Below, one piece after another: positions 45,518-56,876 of a DNA stretch of 64,000 nt; position 1 is the stretch's first letter; each line of letters starts with the position of its first letter. The translations under genes were made by a program, and so were the position numbers. The stretch comes from Hirsutella rhossiliensis (taxonomy: Eukaryota; Ascomycota; Sordariomycetes; Hypocreales; Ophiocordycipitaceae): positions 8,122,001-8,186,000 of the forward strand of contig NW_025408667.1 in the NCBI RefSeq assembly GCF_020360975.1. The letters are read 5' to 3'. Below the pieces are notes generated by a model that worked only from the letters and a program-made list of their open reading frames with translations, was not told the origin of the DNA and made no database searches.

Positions 45518-45980
45518 GTAATGTCCATGACAGGCCTGGGAGCAGCAACATTGGTGCTATGCGTATTACGTGAATGAAGAGCACGACTATGACGAAAATG
45601 AGCTGGCACGGCATGGGTGGCAGCATGGAGTGTCGTCACCCGAGTGGGCAGCAGCATATAGATTGCAACAACAGAGCCAAGTCGAGCATTCTCGCCGCGG
45701 CCCGTCCCCCATGAATGCGGTGACTTGCTTTGAGCACAGTGAGGGCGACAAATGGTGTGGAACTTGAACCGTTATGCAGATGTGAGTGTCCAGAAGCCGG
45801 ACAAGGACGCGAAACCTGGACAATGCGTGAGGACAAAATAGGAGCAATGTACAGCTATGAGCTCTGTAGACTTGGCAATGAAAATGCCAACTGACATTTG
45901 CTCTGGAACTAATAGTCGAATATAGACAATAAACCGCACGCAGAGTTGCAGTGCAAGAAACCGGCCCAGCGGTGCAAGAA
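45518..45980. other. convergent 3' intergenic
   Basis: 460 bases between convergent carboxypeptidase and phospholipase genes. Nothing beyond expected 3' UTR sequence. Confidence 0.6.
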
Positions 45981-46676
45981 TTAAGTCAGGTTCAACACGG
46001 GGAGCAAGCCTTCCTCCTGGGCCTTTTCAACGGCGTCGTCGTACGCCTTGACAGCCTCAGCGTAGGCCTGGCTGTATTCGGCGTCGCGCTTGCTTTCGAC
46101 TGAGCCGCCAAAGGTCTTGACGGCAAGGTAGTAGATATCGGCCAGTCTCTCGCAGGATGACTTGGCAGATACCTGTTCGCACTGAAAGTACAAGCTTGAA
46201 GACAAAATATGACATGTCAGCAACTCGGATATGGTGGTTTCGGAATGTGTCTCACACCCCGGTGAGACAGCTGTCAAGCAAGATTCAGGAGAGAGAGAGA
46301 GCATGGCAGTAGCCAGGGCATCAAGGGACACATACTCGGTCTTGAATTGAATGTCAATCCTGTCCTTGTTGTCTTGGTTGAAGCGCCGTTGCTTGCGGAA
46401 GTTGCGGTAGCCAAAATCGTGACGATGACAGCCGGGCAGGAAGGGGAATCCAAAGGGATTGTTGGGCGAGGCCGTGCAGCCGTCCGAGCTCCAGTCGAGG
46501 CTGGGGGGATCTCGCCTGTTGCGCCGCGCAGTAAAGCTAGGTAGCGTCAAGGTAAACGCGAGCTTGTCGGTGATGGCCTGGAGGCTCTGACGCCTGATGG
46601 CCTGAGGGGGCACGACGGCAGCCGGGACGGCCAGGGCCGCCGAGACGAGAGCGAGGATAACGGCGACGAGCTTCAT
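45981..46676 (-). CDS. secreted prokaryotic-type phospholipase A2
   Basis: A 184-residue secreted enzyme of the fungal/bacterial-type PLA2 family (group XIV), which hydrolyses the sn-2 acyl ester of phospholipids with a Ca-dependent His-Asp dyad. Exons are 46336-46676 and 45981-46194, with a 141-bp intron (phase 2). Signal peptide: MKLVAVILALVSAALAVPAA. A dibasic-like site (IRR) may end a propeptide. The catalytic motif is CHRHDFGYRNF (His 86 and Asp 87), preceded by the calcium-loop-like DWSSDGCTASPN. Cys residues at CEQVSAKSSC in exon 2 fit the family disulphides. An Ala/Glu-rich C-terminal helix ends the protein. Confidence 0.92.
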   Translation of the reverse strand: MKLVAVILALVSAALAVPAAVVPPQAIRRQSLQAITDKLAFTLTLPSFTARRNRRDPPSLDWSSDGCTASPNNPFGFPFLPGCHRHDFGYRNFRKQRRFNQDNKDRIDIQFKTEYVSLDALATAMLSLSPESCLTAVSPGCETHSETTISELLTCHILSSSLYFQCEQVSAKSSCERLADIYYLAVKTFGGSVESKRDAEYSQAYAEAVKAYDDAVEKAQEEGLLPVLNLT

Positions 46677-47736
46677 GGTGGCCGTGCGGCGAAACAAGAC
46701 GACACCTAAAGAGTTAGAATTAAGCGGCTGTGCTGTCGAACTCAAGCGGCACCCTGAAGAAGCTGGACCGGTTCGTGGCCGGATCACAACCTTATATACA
46801 AAGTTTCCCTGGCTCGGTAGCCAGGGGCTAGCGCACATCTTGTCGGCCGGCGGCAACCAAGACACAGCATTCATGACTGCAGAAAGGGTCAGCCGAGACA
46901 CCAATGGGCAGTAATCAGGGACATGGATGTCTGGTTGGCTCTCGAGGGCAAGGACCACGAGCACGGGGGCTCCGTCCGGGGGCCCTGTGGAGCGCCACCG
47001 GCCGTCGGGCAGTTTACCCCAAAGCTCTAATCGGCGACATGCGGAGCAAAGGCAGGGGCAATGGAATCTGCAGAGGAGGACTGGGAGCTGCTTGTCAAGG
47101 AAGGAGAAGCGGGCCATCCTCTGGGAACCCCATAAGCACGCCCGCGCCAAGACGGGGGGGGGGAGGGTCAGCTCGTGAGATGTTCCCCGGCGAGGGCTTT
47201 TTTGATCAGATGCCGCCCACGCGCGATGCCGGCGGCTTATTACCGCTGTGATCGAGATGCAAAGGACAGGGGTCGAGTCTGGTGCTTCCAGAATCGTGGA
47301 AGGCGTCTGCATGCCGCGCGCCATAACAGAGACACGCATGTATAGGCGGGCTAGCATCGTCTGATCGTCAAGGCGCTCGTTGATATGGAGAGTGCGATAC
47401 AAAGGGGCCTCCATCAACAACATGATGCCCCTGACGTCACATCATCCAGCCACTTCCCCATGGCGACTCTGCCGTCGACAAGGCTGGCAAGACGGCTCCA
47501 GATCGCGGTGGGGCCGTGTGGCGGTCATGGACTCATGGGTTGGAGATCCGGAACAGCCCGACCAAAGGTCTCGAAACCTCAGATACAGGGCTACGACGCA
47601 GGATGACGGGCATCTGGATACGATGTTGCTTCTCCGACTTTAATGAGACTTGCCTAAACAAGGACACCTTCGAATACCCGTCCCGCCCTCGGCTCCGGGC
47701 CGCAGCAAGAGCCGGAAGGAGGAGGGCGCTTAGTGT
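46677..47736. other. intergenic: phospholipase promoter
   Basis: About 1.06 kb. It holds the phospholipase 5' UTR and promoter and the 3' flank of the degraded gene upstream. No coding frame of note. Confidence 0.5.
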
Positions 47737-48485
47737 CTAGGCACGCGCTGCCATCGAGTCAAAGCGTCGGCTCCTCCCGCCGCTCTCTTCTCCGCCGCCG
47801 GCCCCGACATCGGTGGACTCGGCGAGGACTCGGTCGTCGGTCGGGTACCGGATGTTATAGACGGGCGTGCTCGTCAGCCGCGCGGGCTCGCCCAGGACGT
47901 GCGGACAGACGGGCTGCTGGCCGGCATCGTCGTCGAGGCGGCACGGCTCGTCGTGGCCCAGGGTGCAGATGGGATCGAGGGTGTTGTACAGCGCGTGGTG
48001 CGTCGCGAGCCAGCTGTCCGGCCGGTCCAGGCAGGTGGACAGGAAGCCGATGCGGTTGGCGGCGCTGAGCGGCCGGCGAGCCCCCTGCTCCGGGTGCAGG
48101 AGACGATGGCTGCAGCGGGAGGCGTCGACATGCTCGAGCTCCATGCCGACTGCTCCACCGGCCGCAGGGGCATCGGCTGCAGGGCTGCCGTGAGCAGACA
48201 GTTCCAGCCGTCGTAGCCGATGTCCTGCGCGCCCGCCGACTGGTCCAGCCGCTGCAGGTAGGCCTGGCGGCCGCCGTACGCGAGCGAGACCCAGAGCCCG
48301 TCGCAGTCGAGGGGGCGGTCCGGGTTGATTTTGCAGCCCAGCGAGCCCATGGACGACGAGAAACTATGGTGGGGGTTCGCGGCGATGGTGCCGCCGCCCG
48401 GCTGCCCAGGCCCGGCAACCGCGGGCATGGCCAACCATGTAATACCCGACAGGAGTATAGTAGCAGCTATAGCGCGCCAACAGGC
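47737..48485 (-). pseudogene. frameshifted secreted hypothetical protein
   Basis: Two overlapping minus-strand frames together resemble one conserved fungal secreted protein of unknown function. The upstream frame has a hydrophobic leader (AATILLSGITWLAMPAVAG), then CKINPDRPLDCDGLW and SAGAQDIGYDGWN. The downstream frame has MELEHVDAS, LYNTLDPICTLGHDEPC and LTSTPVYNIRYPT, and ends at 47737. Continuity is lost around 48160-48185 by what looks like a one- or two-base indel, with no room for a normal intron. The leader also lacks an in-frame ATG before a stop at 48486-48488, so a 5' exon is missing or the start is lost. My family match is from memory of conserved fungal proteins and should be searched. 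Confidence 0.5.
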
Positions 48486-51027
48486 TCAAATGGTGTCCAA
48501 GAAGTGGGCGCCGCGGCCGGGACACCGGCGGATCCATACCATGCTGAAGGCCGAGTTGACTCGGAGGCGGGAAGACGAGCTCCGCTGGGCCTTTCGGCCG
48601 GAAGCAAGACGCGCGAGCAAACTCAATGACCATCTTGTTTTTCTCGCATCCCCTTTACAGCGCAAGTCTAGGGCTGCTTCCGCGAAAAGGGGAACCAGGG
48701 GGTGTGAGAGGGGTGTCGACGGTTTGCCAGGGGCACGGGACAGTCCTCGCCGCAAGACAGGGCGAGACAAAACAAGGAAACTCTTGTCTCTTTTTCTCAA
48801 GTCCTCTGTGCTGTGCCCCTCTTCCCGCCTGCCTCCCGCCCCCCCACACATCACCTCTCGCTCGACTGAACATTACGTCCATGTATTCTGTATGTACGCG
48901 CACATATGCAGGTATCCATACATGAATCTGACAATGTTCGTCCGATGATTTTTCTGGGTCTTCATTCAGTCACCAGTGCCCTGTCCTGGACTCTGAGAGG
49001 GGCTGTGGAGACGAATATCTTGCTCTTGAGCCTCGAGGCCATCACCACGGGACCCAGCAGTGGACTCTTGGCGGTCGACGAGATGCGCCAGGGGGGCAAC
49101 TTACCTAATTCATGCCATTATCTTAGTCATGGCTCCCTTTCGAAACAACAGAGGAACACGTGCTGGTTGCTCCTCTGCCGGGCCATAGCCCGTATTGCAG
49201 CTCTGAATGGGAACTCGGGGGTAGATCATCTTGTGTCACGAGTCGAGGCCGCAGAGTATAGGGCGCTCACGCATCGCTCCGACGTTACTACGGAAGCTCC
49301 TTTGCTTTCCATGCTGTTTCGGGTCTTCGCTTATATATTCTTACGCCTTACACGCGACGCGTGCCCTTTGAGACAGCCACGCTGCCTCACTCCTCGAGGT
49401 CCCAACTGGCAGGATTTGTGAGTGAGCCATGCCTCTGTAGCCTTTGTTCGAAGTCCTTTGGGCGGATCGAATTATCTTTTCCGTTTCATCTCTGTCATGT
49501 TGATCCCCAAAGCAAGGGTTATTATCTTCCGTCCCGTCCCCAACCGTCCAGTGTCAGTCTGCTGGGCTTTGAACATGGCTCGAAGAATCGGCAGAATACA
49601 CGCCGGACAACCCCCGACATTCCCACCACCAAGGCCCTTGCGGGACAGCGTAGGATCTCGATCTCCAATGGAACAGCCCCCCTCCAGCGTGGACAATCTG
49701 ATGCTGCCCGAATGGGTAGGTGGCATTGCAAGGTCCCGCCCGCCAAGGCCACGCGCGTTTGCAAATGAGCGATGGGCTCTCAAAGTCCAAGGGGCATGGC
49801 GCCCAGCCTTTCAAGTTTCGTCAAGCCTCAACCAAGCTTAGATGACGTCTGCTTTAGGCCATTGCCATGCTAGCTATGTCGTATTCCGGTCGAAACCAGG
49901 CGGGATGCACCCCGCAAGACTTTACCATGGTCCCTTGCCTCCTTGCCTCGTCGCTGACAGATACGCAGCGGCCATTTGATGCTACTCCGCCGTAGCCTGC
50001 CTACGGTTCGGCATGGCCCGAGGGATCGTCAATGAAACCGTCCTCTCTCGTCCGTGTGACGGTCTACAGCTGGTCGGTGATTGAACATGCACGGCGTCCA
50101 GTTGCAGGATATCTCCTCGAGGTGTGGGGGGGCTTGCGTCGGGCATTGACTAGTCAACGAGGTGCATGCTTGATGCAGGCGATCCTTGTTCGCTGGACCG
50201 CAGCCATTGGCGGCTGGAGAGCGCACGTATCATGCATTCATGTATGCAATGTGATGGCATCACGCAGCACTAGGCGCTGGAAGAGCAGGGGCCTCCCCCG
50301 CAACCTCCGGACCAGAAGGTCCAAGGTCAATGCAGGCAATGAGCTCCGAGAGGTTTCACTGAAGATCCATGGTGGACGAGATCGAATGCTGTGGTATATG
50401 AGCCGCTCTCTCATCGCATTCACACCTCTCTCGTCTCCCTGTCCTTTGATTCTGTCCGACGACAACTGACACCAGACTGTACTGATTGAATATGAGGCCA
50501 TATGCCTTGACCTCGGCCAGGTTCATGTTGAATTCCTGACACTGGAATGAAGTAATATCGAGAACGAGAAAAGGTCAAATATTGATACGCCAACGCTTTT
50601 TCGCTTCAATATTGCCAATGCTGACTACCTGAGGCGAGGCGTAACTGGCAGTGGTTAAGCATAGACACAAGGCTTCGGCAGGTCATCGATTACTTCGGCT
50701 CAGTTGCTTGAGATTTCTGCGAGCTAATCAGCAAGGAAAATAAACTCGTTGCCTACAATTAAGGGATGCTGAACGTAGAGTGACGTCGTCTAGACTTGTA
50801 AACACGCCGCGGCCTCATCGCAACTTGTGAGAGGCGTCCCAGGTTGTGCCGAGGAATTCTAATTGGTGTGTCTCATGACCGCACGCTCAGCTCCAGCTGG
50901 ATTTTCTTTACTTGGTCAAGGTCAACTGACCACATTGAGACCGACACGTAGCTGTGAAGGTTTAATGCCATACTGCAAGATCGATCTTGAGAACGCTTCA
51001 ATGTTGCGAGTACCCTGAAAATAGGTA
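48486..51027. other. gene-poor stretch before the TIR element
   Basis: About 2.5 kb. AT content rises toward 50500-51000. I see no supported gene, tRNA or repeat. Confidence 0.5.
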
Positions 51028-52213
51028 CTAGTTAAAAGGCCACCCCGTCACGCTAAACGGCCACCCAAAAGTGGGTCAATTGTGGCTTGGTCGCGCGCAA
51101 GGTCCGATACCGCAAAGTTTGGGCTCCAGAAGATAGGGGGCGAATACCGCGCTGTGGCAAGGAATGCCGCTTCAAGCGACCAAGAAAAGCCGCCGCCCGG
51201 CCGCTGTGATCTTCTTCATCACTGCGGCTTCAAGTCAAGTCTTGGTTGGCCTTCCTTGCCGTCACGATATTTTCAAGCGGCCCAATGCCGCCGCCGCCGT
51301 TCCCTTCGAAATGAATGACGTTGACGAGCTCTGGCATGGCAGAGCACAAGCCCTAACGATGCTCCTCACGATCCACTCCTATGCACGGGAAAGGCCGGCC
51401 CAAGGGCTCATTGAACCTCGAGGCAGCAGGAGGTCGTAACGGCCACGCGGAGAGAGCCGTCAGCACACGATATCGCGGAATCCGACGAACGCAGCGAGGC
51501 CACAAGGCCGCCGCCGTCCACAGCGCCGGCGGCTCTCCAAAGTACGAAGACGAAGGCTACGGGTAGAAGCGCAAGGCTGGGGCAAGGCTGGAGGAAAGCT
51601 GCTGCTGCTACCGTCAACACCGCCGGCAGCGCTGCTGATGTGACCAAACGGGGTTGGAATACCTTCAAGCCAATGGCGATTCGTACGAGCCTGGCACAGC
51701 GATGCCACGAGCGTATCAGCGTGCCGTACGCCGCACGCCTGACTCTGACGATGAGCTTACTGGCCCGGGCGAGACGCAGGGCACGATTCGCTGTGCCACG
51801 CAGCCAATGCCGATACCCTCAATTCGTCAAGGAGGTGAGGATATAGAGGATGAAGACGACCCTTTAGCCGATTTTAACGAGATGGACCGGCAGGTGGATG
51901 AGGAGGAGTCTGTACAGCAGGAATTGTGTGCAGAGGGTCTACTATAGCTACCGGCGTTAACGCTGCATTTGAATTGACGGAAGTGTGTTTTCTACGACCC
52001 CAAGAACATGGCCCTACGTACTTGAATTTGCATCACGGCCAGCTTCACTTTGCGGCTTCAATTGCGGCTTCAACATGCCCTCTGGCGCGCACCTCGATGC
52101 CGGCAGCGAATGCGCGCACACACCTTTGCGGCATCGGCGCTGCGCGGCGACCAAGCCACAGTTGACCCACTTTTGGGTGGCCGTTTAGCGTGACGGGGTG
52201 GCCTTTTAACTAG
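51028..52213. mobile_element. 1,186-bp terminal-inverted-repeat element, TA target site
   Basis: Long inverted repeats of about 67 bp with one mismatch bound the block (51028-51094 and 52147-52213). They begin CTAGTTAAAAGGCCACCC and carry GGCCACCC twice. The flanking dinucleotide on both sides is TA (51026-51027 and 52214-52215), the duplication expected for Tc1/mariner/pogo-type insertion. Subterminal GCGGCTTCAA-like repeats occur at both ends. It has no DDE transposase, only short frames in several phases, one starting HGKGRPKGSLN (AT-hook-like) and one acidic (51654-51947). It is best read as a nonautonomous or internally rearranged copy. Confidence 0.8.
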
Positions 52214-52364
52214 TACGTGAAAATACAGCTTCTGCCCAATGATACCAACTGAACACTAAAAAAAAACCAGATTCCTCATCTAAATCGCCCAAAAATATAT
52301 ATAAAACGCTTGCTTATTGACCGAAAGATACCACCAAATACAACTGCCAGCCTGGTCCAGCCAG

Positions 52365-55300
52365 TTAAAGCAGCATCGCAACCATTCCCCCGACAACACT
52401 CCAAAGTTTCAAACGCACACTCACTTGGGTAGCGTCGCTGAAGAGTTGAGAGAGACTTGGGCTGCCAGGCTGTATCCCGCCAGGCTGAGCTGGATAACTA
52501 GGCCCTCCCGCGATGCCGGGAGCTCCGCCGCCAGGAGTTCCGCCGCCGGATGCCCCCGTGGTGGAGCCCTTCAGTGTGGGTGAACCGAAGTCGGAGCCGC
52601 CGTTCGGTGGATTCTCCTTGCCAGGATTCCCATTTGGAGTGGAATCTGCATTGGGACCCTCTTTAGAACTCTTCTTGGGCTTCTCTGGGGAATCTTTCGT
52701 GGGACCATTCACGACGTTTTCCATGGGAGAGACCACACTGCTCGGAGGAGTCTCTTTGCCAGAGGCCCCCTGTGGAAAGGAATCTGTGTTGGGTTTGTCC
52801 TTGGTATCGTCTTTGGGATTCTGCTTTGGACCCTCCTCGGGATCCTGCTTGGAATTCTCGAGAGGCGCCCCACTGACGAGCTCCAACCTGACGCCGGCTT
52901 CGGCGATTTTCTGAGTCGGGTTAGATCCCTCGCTGGCAGGGGGGTCGCTGAGCAGTGATTCGCTGCCACCGTGGCTCCCAGGAGCAGCCGAACTGGCAGA
53001 GGCCTTGAGTGGAGAGTCGCTGAGAGGGGCCACGCCCTTGGTATCTGTTGGAGATGGGCCCTCATTGCTGGTCGACTGGCCGTGCGAGCTGCCGCTGGGG
53101 CAACGAGGCCGCCCGCTCTGAGGGTCAGCGGAGCGGTCGGTGCTAGACCCACCGGCAGGATGTTTGTCGGTAGGTTGCCAGTGTGGATGGCTTGGCGGAG
53201 GGTGGGTAGGCACCGTTGCAACACTGCACCTGGGACCGGAGCATGGAGCTTCCATGGCTACGGAGCTTATGCTGCCAATCGAACGGCTCGGCTCCGAGAG
53301 AGAGCAGCGCGTACTGGAAATCACTCTTGTTCCCTTGGGCCTTGTCGGCCCTATACCGTCGGACGTCACCTCCTCGCGGTGCTGGCCAGACCCGCGTTCC
53401 TTGTCTGGGCGCTTTTGGTCAGGGTCGTGCATCTTCTCTTGGTGGGATTGGCCAGACTCAGGCGTTTTGGAACTGGAAGAGCCCCTGGAGTCCGGCCCAT
53501 CGGTGTTGGGGGATGGATCTTGTGCAGGGGCTGTCGGGATGCTGCATTCTGGCCCTGAGCAATATGTCTTCGTGAGGACTGTTGTAGTGGCAGTCACTTT
53601 GCCGATGGAACAATTTGCTTCCCTCGGGGGGCAGGAAGTGGTCGTAACGACTCGTGTAACCTTCGAGGTGGTTATCGATGGATCAGAGCCAGGCGGAGCA
53701 TAAGTAGGCAGGCTCCAACCATCGGGCTGCTTGTCGCTCGCCGCGGACCCAGGACCTTTCTCGGGGTGGGCGTTGGGTCGAGATGGATTCGTAGCCGCTG
53801 GGGGAGTGCAGTCTTCTCCGTCGCAGTAGATCCTAGTGGCAGTCGTTGTCCCCACACTCCCCAGCGGGCAATCTGGAACTGTCGATGGGCATCGCTTGAT
53901 GCGAAAGATCTTGATGATTCTAACCGGAATCTTCCTCACCCCATCCGGGCTGACTGTACCCGTCTCCAGCGCCTGAGTCTGGACTGGCGTGACAGGGCAG
54001 ACCGTCACATACCACGGAACCACCACCGTGGTTACGCGACCGACTGGGCATACCGTGATTGTTGACGGGCAGGCTGTTATCGTGCTGCTGGTTGTCTTGT
54101 ACACGGTCACAGCGGCCATTTCTTCCGCGGCAGGATCGGCTTCCTCGGACGGTGACGAGGGGGTCAAGTGTTCACTAGGAGTCGGGTCGAAACCTGATGG
54201 ACTTGTCGCAGAGCTGCCTGCAACAGCTGCATTGGTGACGGAGGCTCCGTCAGCGGCCGAATGTATGCTATACCCTGAGCTTCGCGAGGCCGAAGGCAAC
54301 ATCGCCAAGCTCCCGATGGGTTCTGAGCCTTGGGCCGGAGCACCGCCAAACCTCAAGTTTATGCTTCCCGAGGCCGCAGGGTCGTGCGGCGAGAGACTGG
54401 AGGCAGCCGAAGGGTCGCTATGCCCCGAGCTTCGCGACGCTGAAGGCAAGAGCGCCGAGCTATCAATAGACCCCGAATCCCTGAATGGAGCAACACCGGA
54501 TGTCGAATCCACGCTATCCGAGACGGGAGGATAACTCGACGAGAGACGAGAGGCCGTCGAAGCCGAAGCTTCATTCTCCGACAAACCCTCCTGGGCTGTT
54601 GCGAGCCCCGCGAGACTATTCGAGGGTGCAACAGTAGGCTTTGAGGCTTGAGCGGGACCAGACGAAGTGTCTTGGGCCTTATTCGTTGAGGGTAGAGCAG
54701 TGTCGGCTGCCGCCTCGGGGTCTTTGGAGCCTCGGCTGAGGCTTGTCTCAACAACGACTGGTGTCGCGTGCGAACTCGGCTCCAAGTACGAACTGGAGGT
54801 AGTAGTGTTCAAAAATACGAACCGCGTCCTTGAATTTCGGGACATGGCCGTCGGAGTGAAGACAACATTCGCCTTTGAAGTCAAGGAAGGATTCATACCA
54901 GGAACGATTGAGTGCATACTTGACGATTTCTCCATCGTTTTCGTGCTTGAAGCCGAGTCGTAGCCGAGGGGTGGAGTGGCCCTCTCTGAGAAGGGAGCGA
55001 GAGACGATGACATGGCAGTGGCGTTCGTCGCTGAAGCTGATAGTCCATCTGGGGATCGACCGCTGGTCCTCGACTCTCCGGTGAGAGCCGACGAAGACTC
55101 AGCGGCTTTCGAAGTCGCAACCGAGCTTGAACTCCAGGACCGGAGTTTGGTCCACGAAACTCGCGCGAGGTTCGACGAGCCGTCCGTGGCGTTTGTCTTC
55201 AACGTCGAGGCTGCGGGGCCTCTCGTGAGTGCCGACGAAGCCTCGGCTTCTTTTGTTCCTGCTGTTGATGATAGAAGCGAGGATTGACCACTGGCTTCCG

Positions 55301-56876
55301 GCGCACGAGTCAACGTCGACAGCGTTTTCGTGGCATTCTTGCTCGAAGCCGAACCGGCATCGGAAGGTTGGCGTTTGGCCGATGAGGACCCCGTTCTGCT
55401 TGGTGAACTTCCATATTCTTTGCTAGTCGAGGTCGAGGTGGTGTTTGAATACGAAGCTGAAGTATCCAAGGTTGGTACAGAGCTCGGTCCCTTTGTCGTA
55501 TTGCCTACAGTCGTATTGCCAACTTTCGAGGGCGGAGTAACATATGTAGACGCACCGGCAGATTCCATATCGGATCTACTCGCGTTGGAAGCTGACTTTC
55601 CAGGATGCGAGACGGCGGAAGGAACCTGAGCCGGGCTCGGAAGTATTCTCATCGCTAAAGAACCCAACGACTTGGTCTCCGGTTTGAGCTCAAAGTACCG
55701 AATGTCCCGGATCTGAAAATTGACATCCTTGAAAGCGCTAGGATTTTCGGCCACGAAGGCCTCGCATGTCAGTCCCTTAGTCTTCGCGTGGCAGGTTTCC
55801 TCGCCCACGTGGTCCGGCACGTTCCAGAATACCGTCCCCGCTGGATTGCCACAGAAAGCAATGTCAAACATGATTTTCTGGCTTTGAAACGCCTTGTCAA
55901 TGTTGCACAATCTCGATCTCAGGTGCATCGACGGATTTGTCCACGAATCAGTGTCGATCTCGTCCTCGTCAAGCTTGTCCGGCTCTGTGCCATGGGGCCA
56001 GGTATAAATCTTGATTTCGTCATTCGTCCACAGAAGAGCCTCTTTGCGGTCGTTAGAGTCCCATTTTCCTGTTTGGCTGTTAAGCACGAGATGAGATAAC
56101 TTACGGATGCCACCGGTGGACGAAGCCCAGATGCTGTTGTCCTTTTCTTCCGTTTGGCAGCCCTGGCCGCTGGCGTGGCTGGTGGCAATGTTGTCGCAAT
56201 CTTGCGCAAGAACTCTCGCCCCCTGCTCTGTGAGATCCAAATTGCAATTGCCGACCTCGGATGGGGTTCCAACGTGAATCGTGGGCTTGTTGTATGTATT
56301 CAAATTCCAACCTTCGTAGAGGTCGATCTCGCCGGGACTTGGCCACGCTCCATCGCCGAGAGTCCAACTAAGCAGGAGTAAGATCGAGAATGTCATGGAC
56401 ACATGTGGGCAAGAGAGACTTACAAAGCTGGCCAAGTGCCGCACACTGCTCGAGGCAAATGGCTGAATCGCGCGATGAAGAGACCATGCTTGTACGACTT
56501 TTGCGACTCGATCCTGAAGGTATCACGCCCACCCTGTCCCGTTGGATCTATGACATTTTCGTGGTCAACCCCTAGGTAAATGTCACCATTTGGTTGAATC
56601 CTGGTGATGTTCTTCTTGCGCGCATTCGTTTTGTCTTGGTATCTCACAAAGGACCCATTATCATCAAATGGAAGATGACCTCGGCCCTTCTGAATAGCGC
56701 CGACTGTCAATACTCGCCTCTCTCAGGGCAAGACATGAGTCACTCACTGTCAAGAAGTCAAATTTGCTAAAAAAGTTGTCTTTGTCGATTGTTTCGGCCA
56801 GTTGAAATGACTTGGCGCTTGTGTCGCCAGCCAAAGCGAGGAGGACTGAGACGGCGGTGAGGAGGGCCGGAGCCAT
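52365..56876 (-). CDS. GPI-type GH16 beta-glucan-active protein with giant Ser/Thr/Cys stalk
   Basis: A 1,444-residue protein. Exons: 56748-56876, 56424-56689, 56105-56367 and 52365-56041 (introns of 58, 56 and 63 bp; the last is in frame and shows a CTAAC branch site). A signal peptide (MAPALLTAVSVLLALAGDTSA) leads into a GH16 domain. Its catalytic motif is GEIDLYEG, Glu about 145, Asp about 147 and Glu about 150, preceded by WPAFWTLGDGAWP, as in mixed-linked beta-1,3(4)-glucanases. After residue about 300 comes more than 1,000 residues of Ser/Thr/Pro-rich sequence with internal repeats and three Cys modules of the form C...C.IG/LG...C.G..C. It ends with Pro/Gly-rich sequence and a hydrophobic tail (WSVVGGMVAMLL) fitting GPI anchoring. 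A cell-wall location is likely; the length is far above ordinary GH16 enzymes. Confidence 0.87.
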
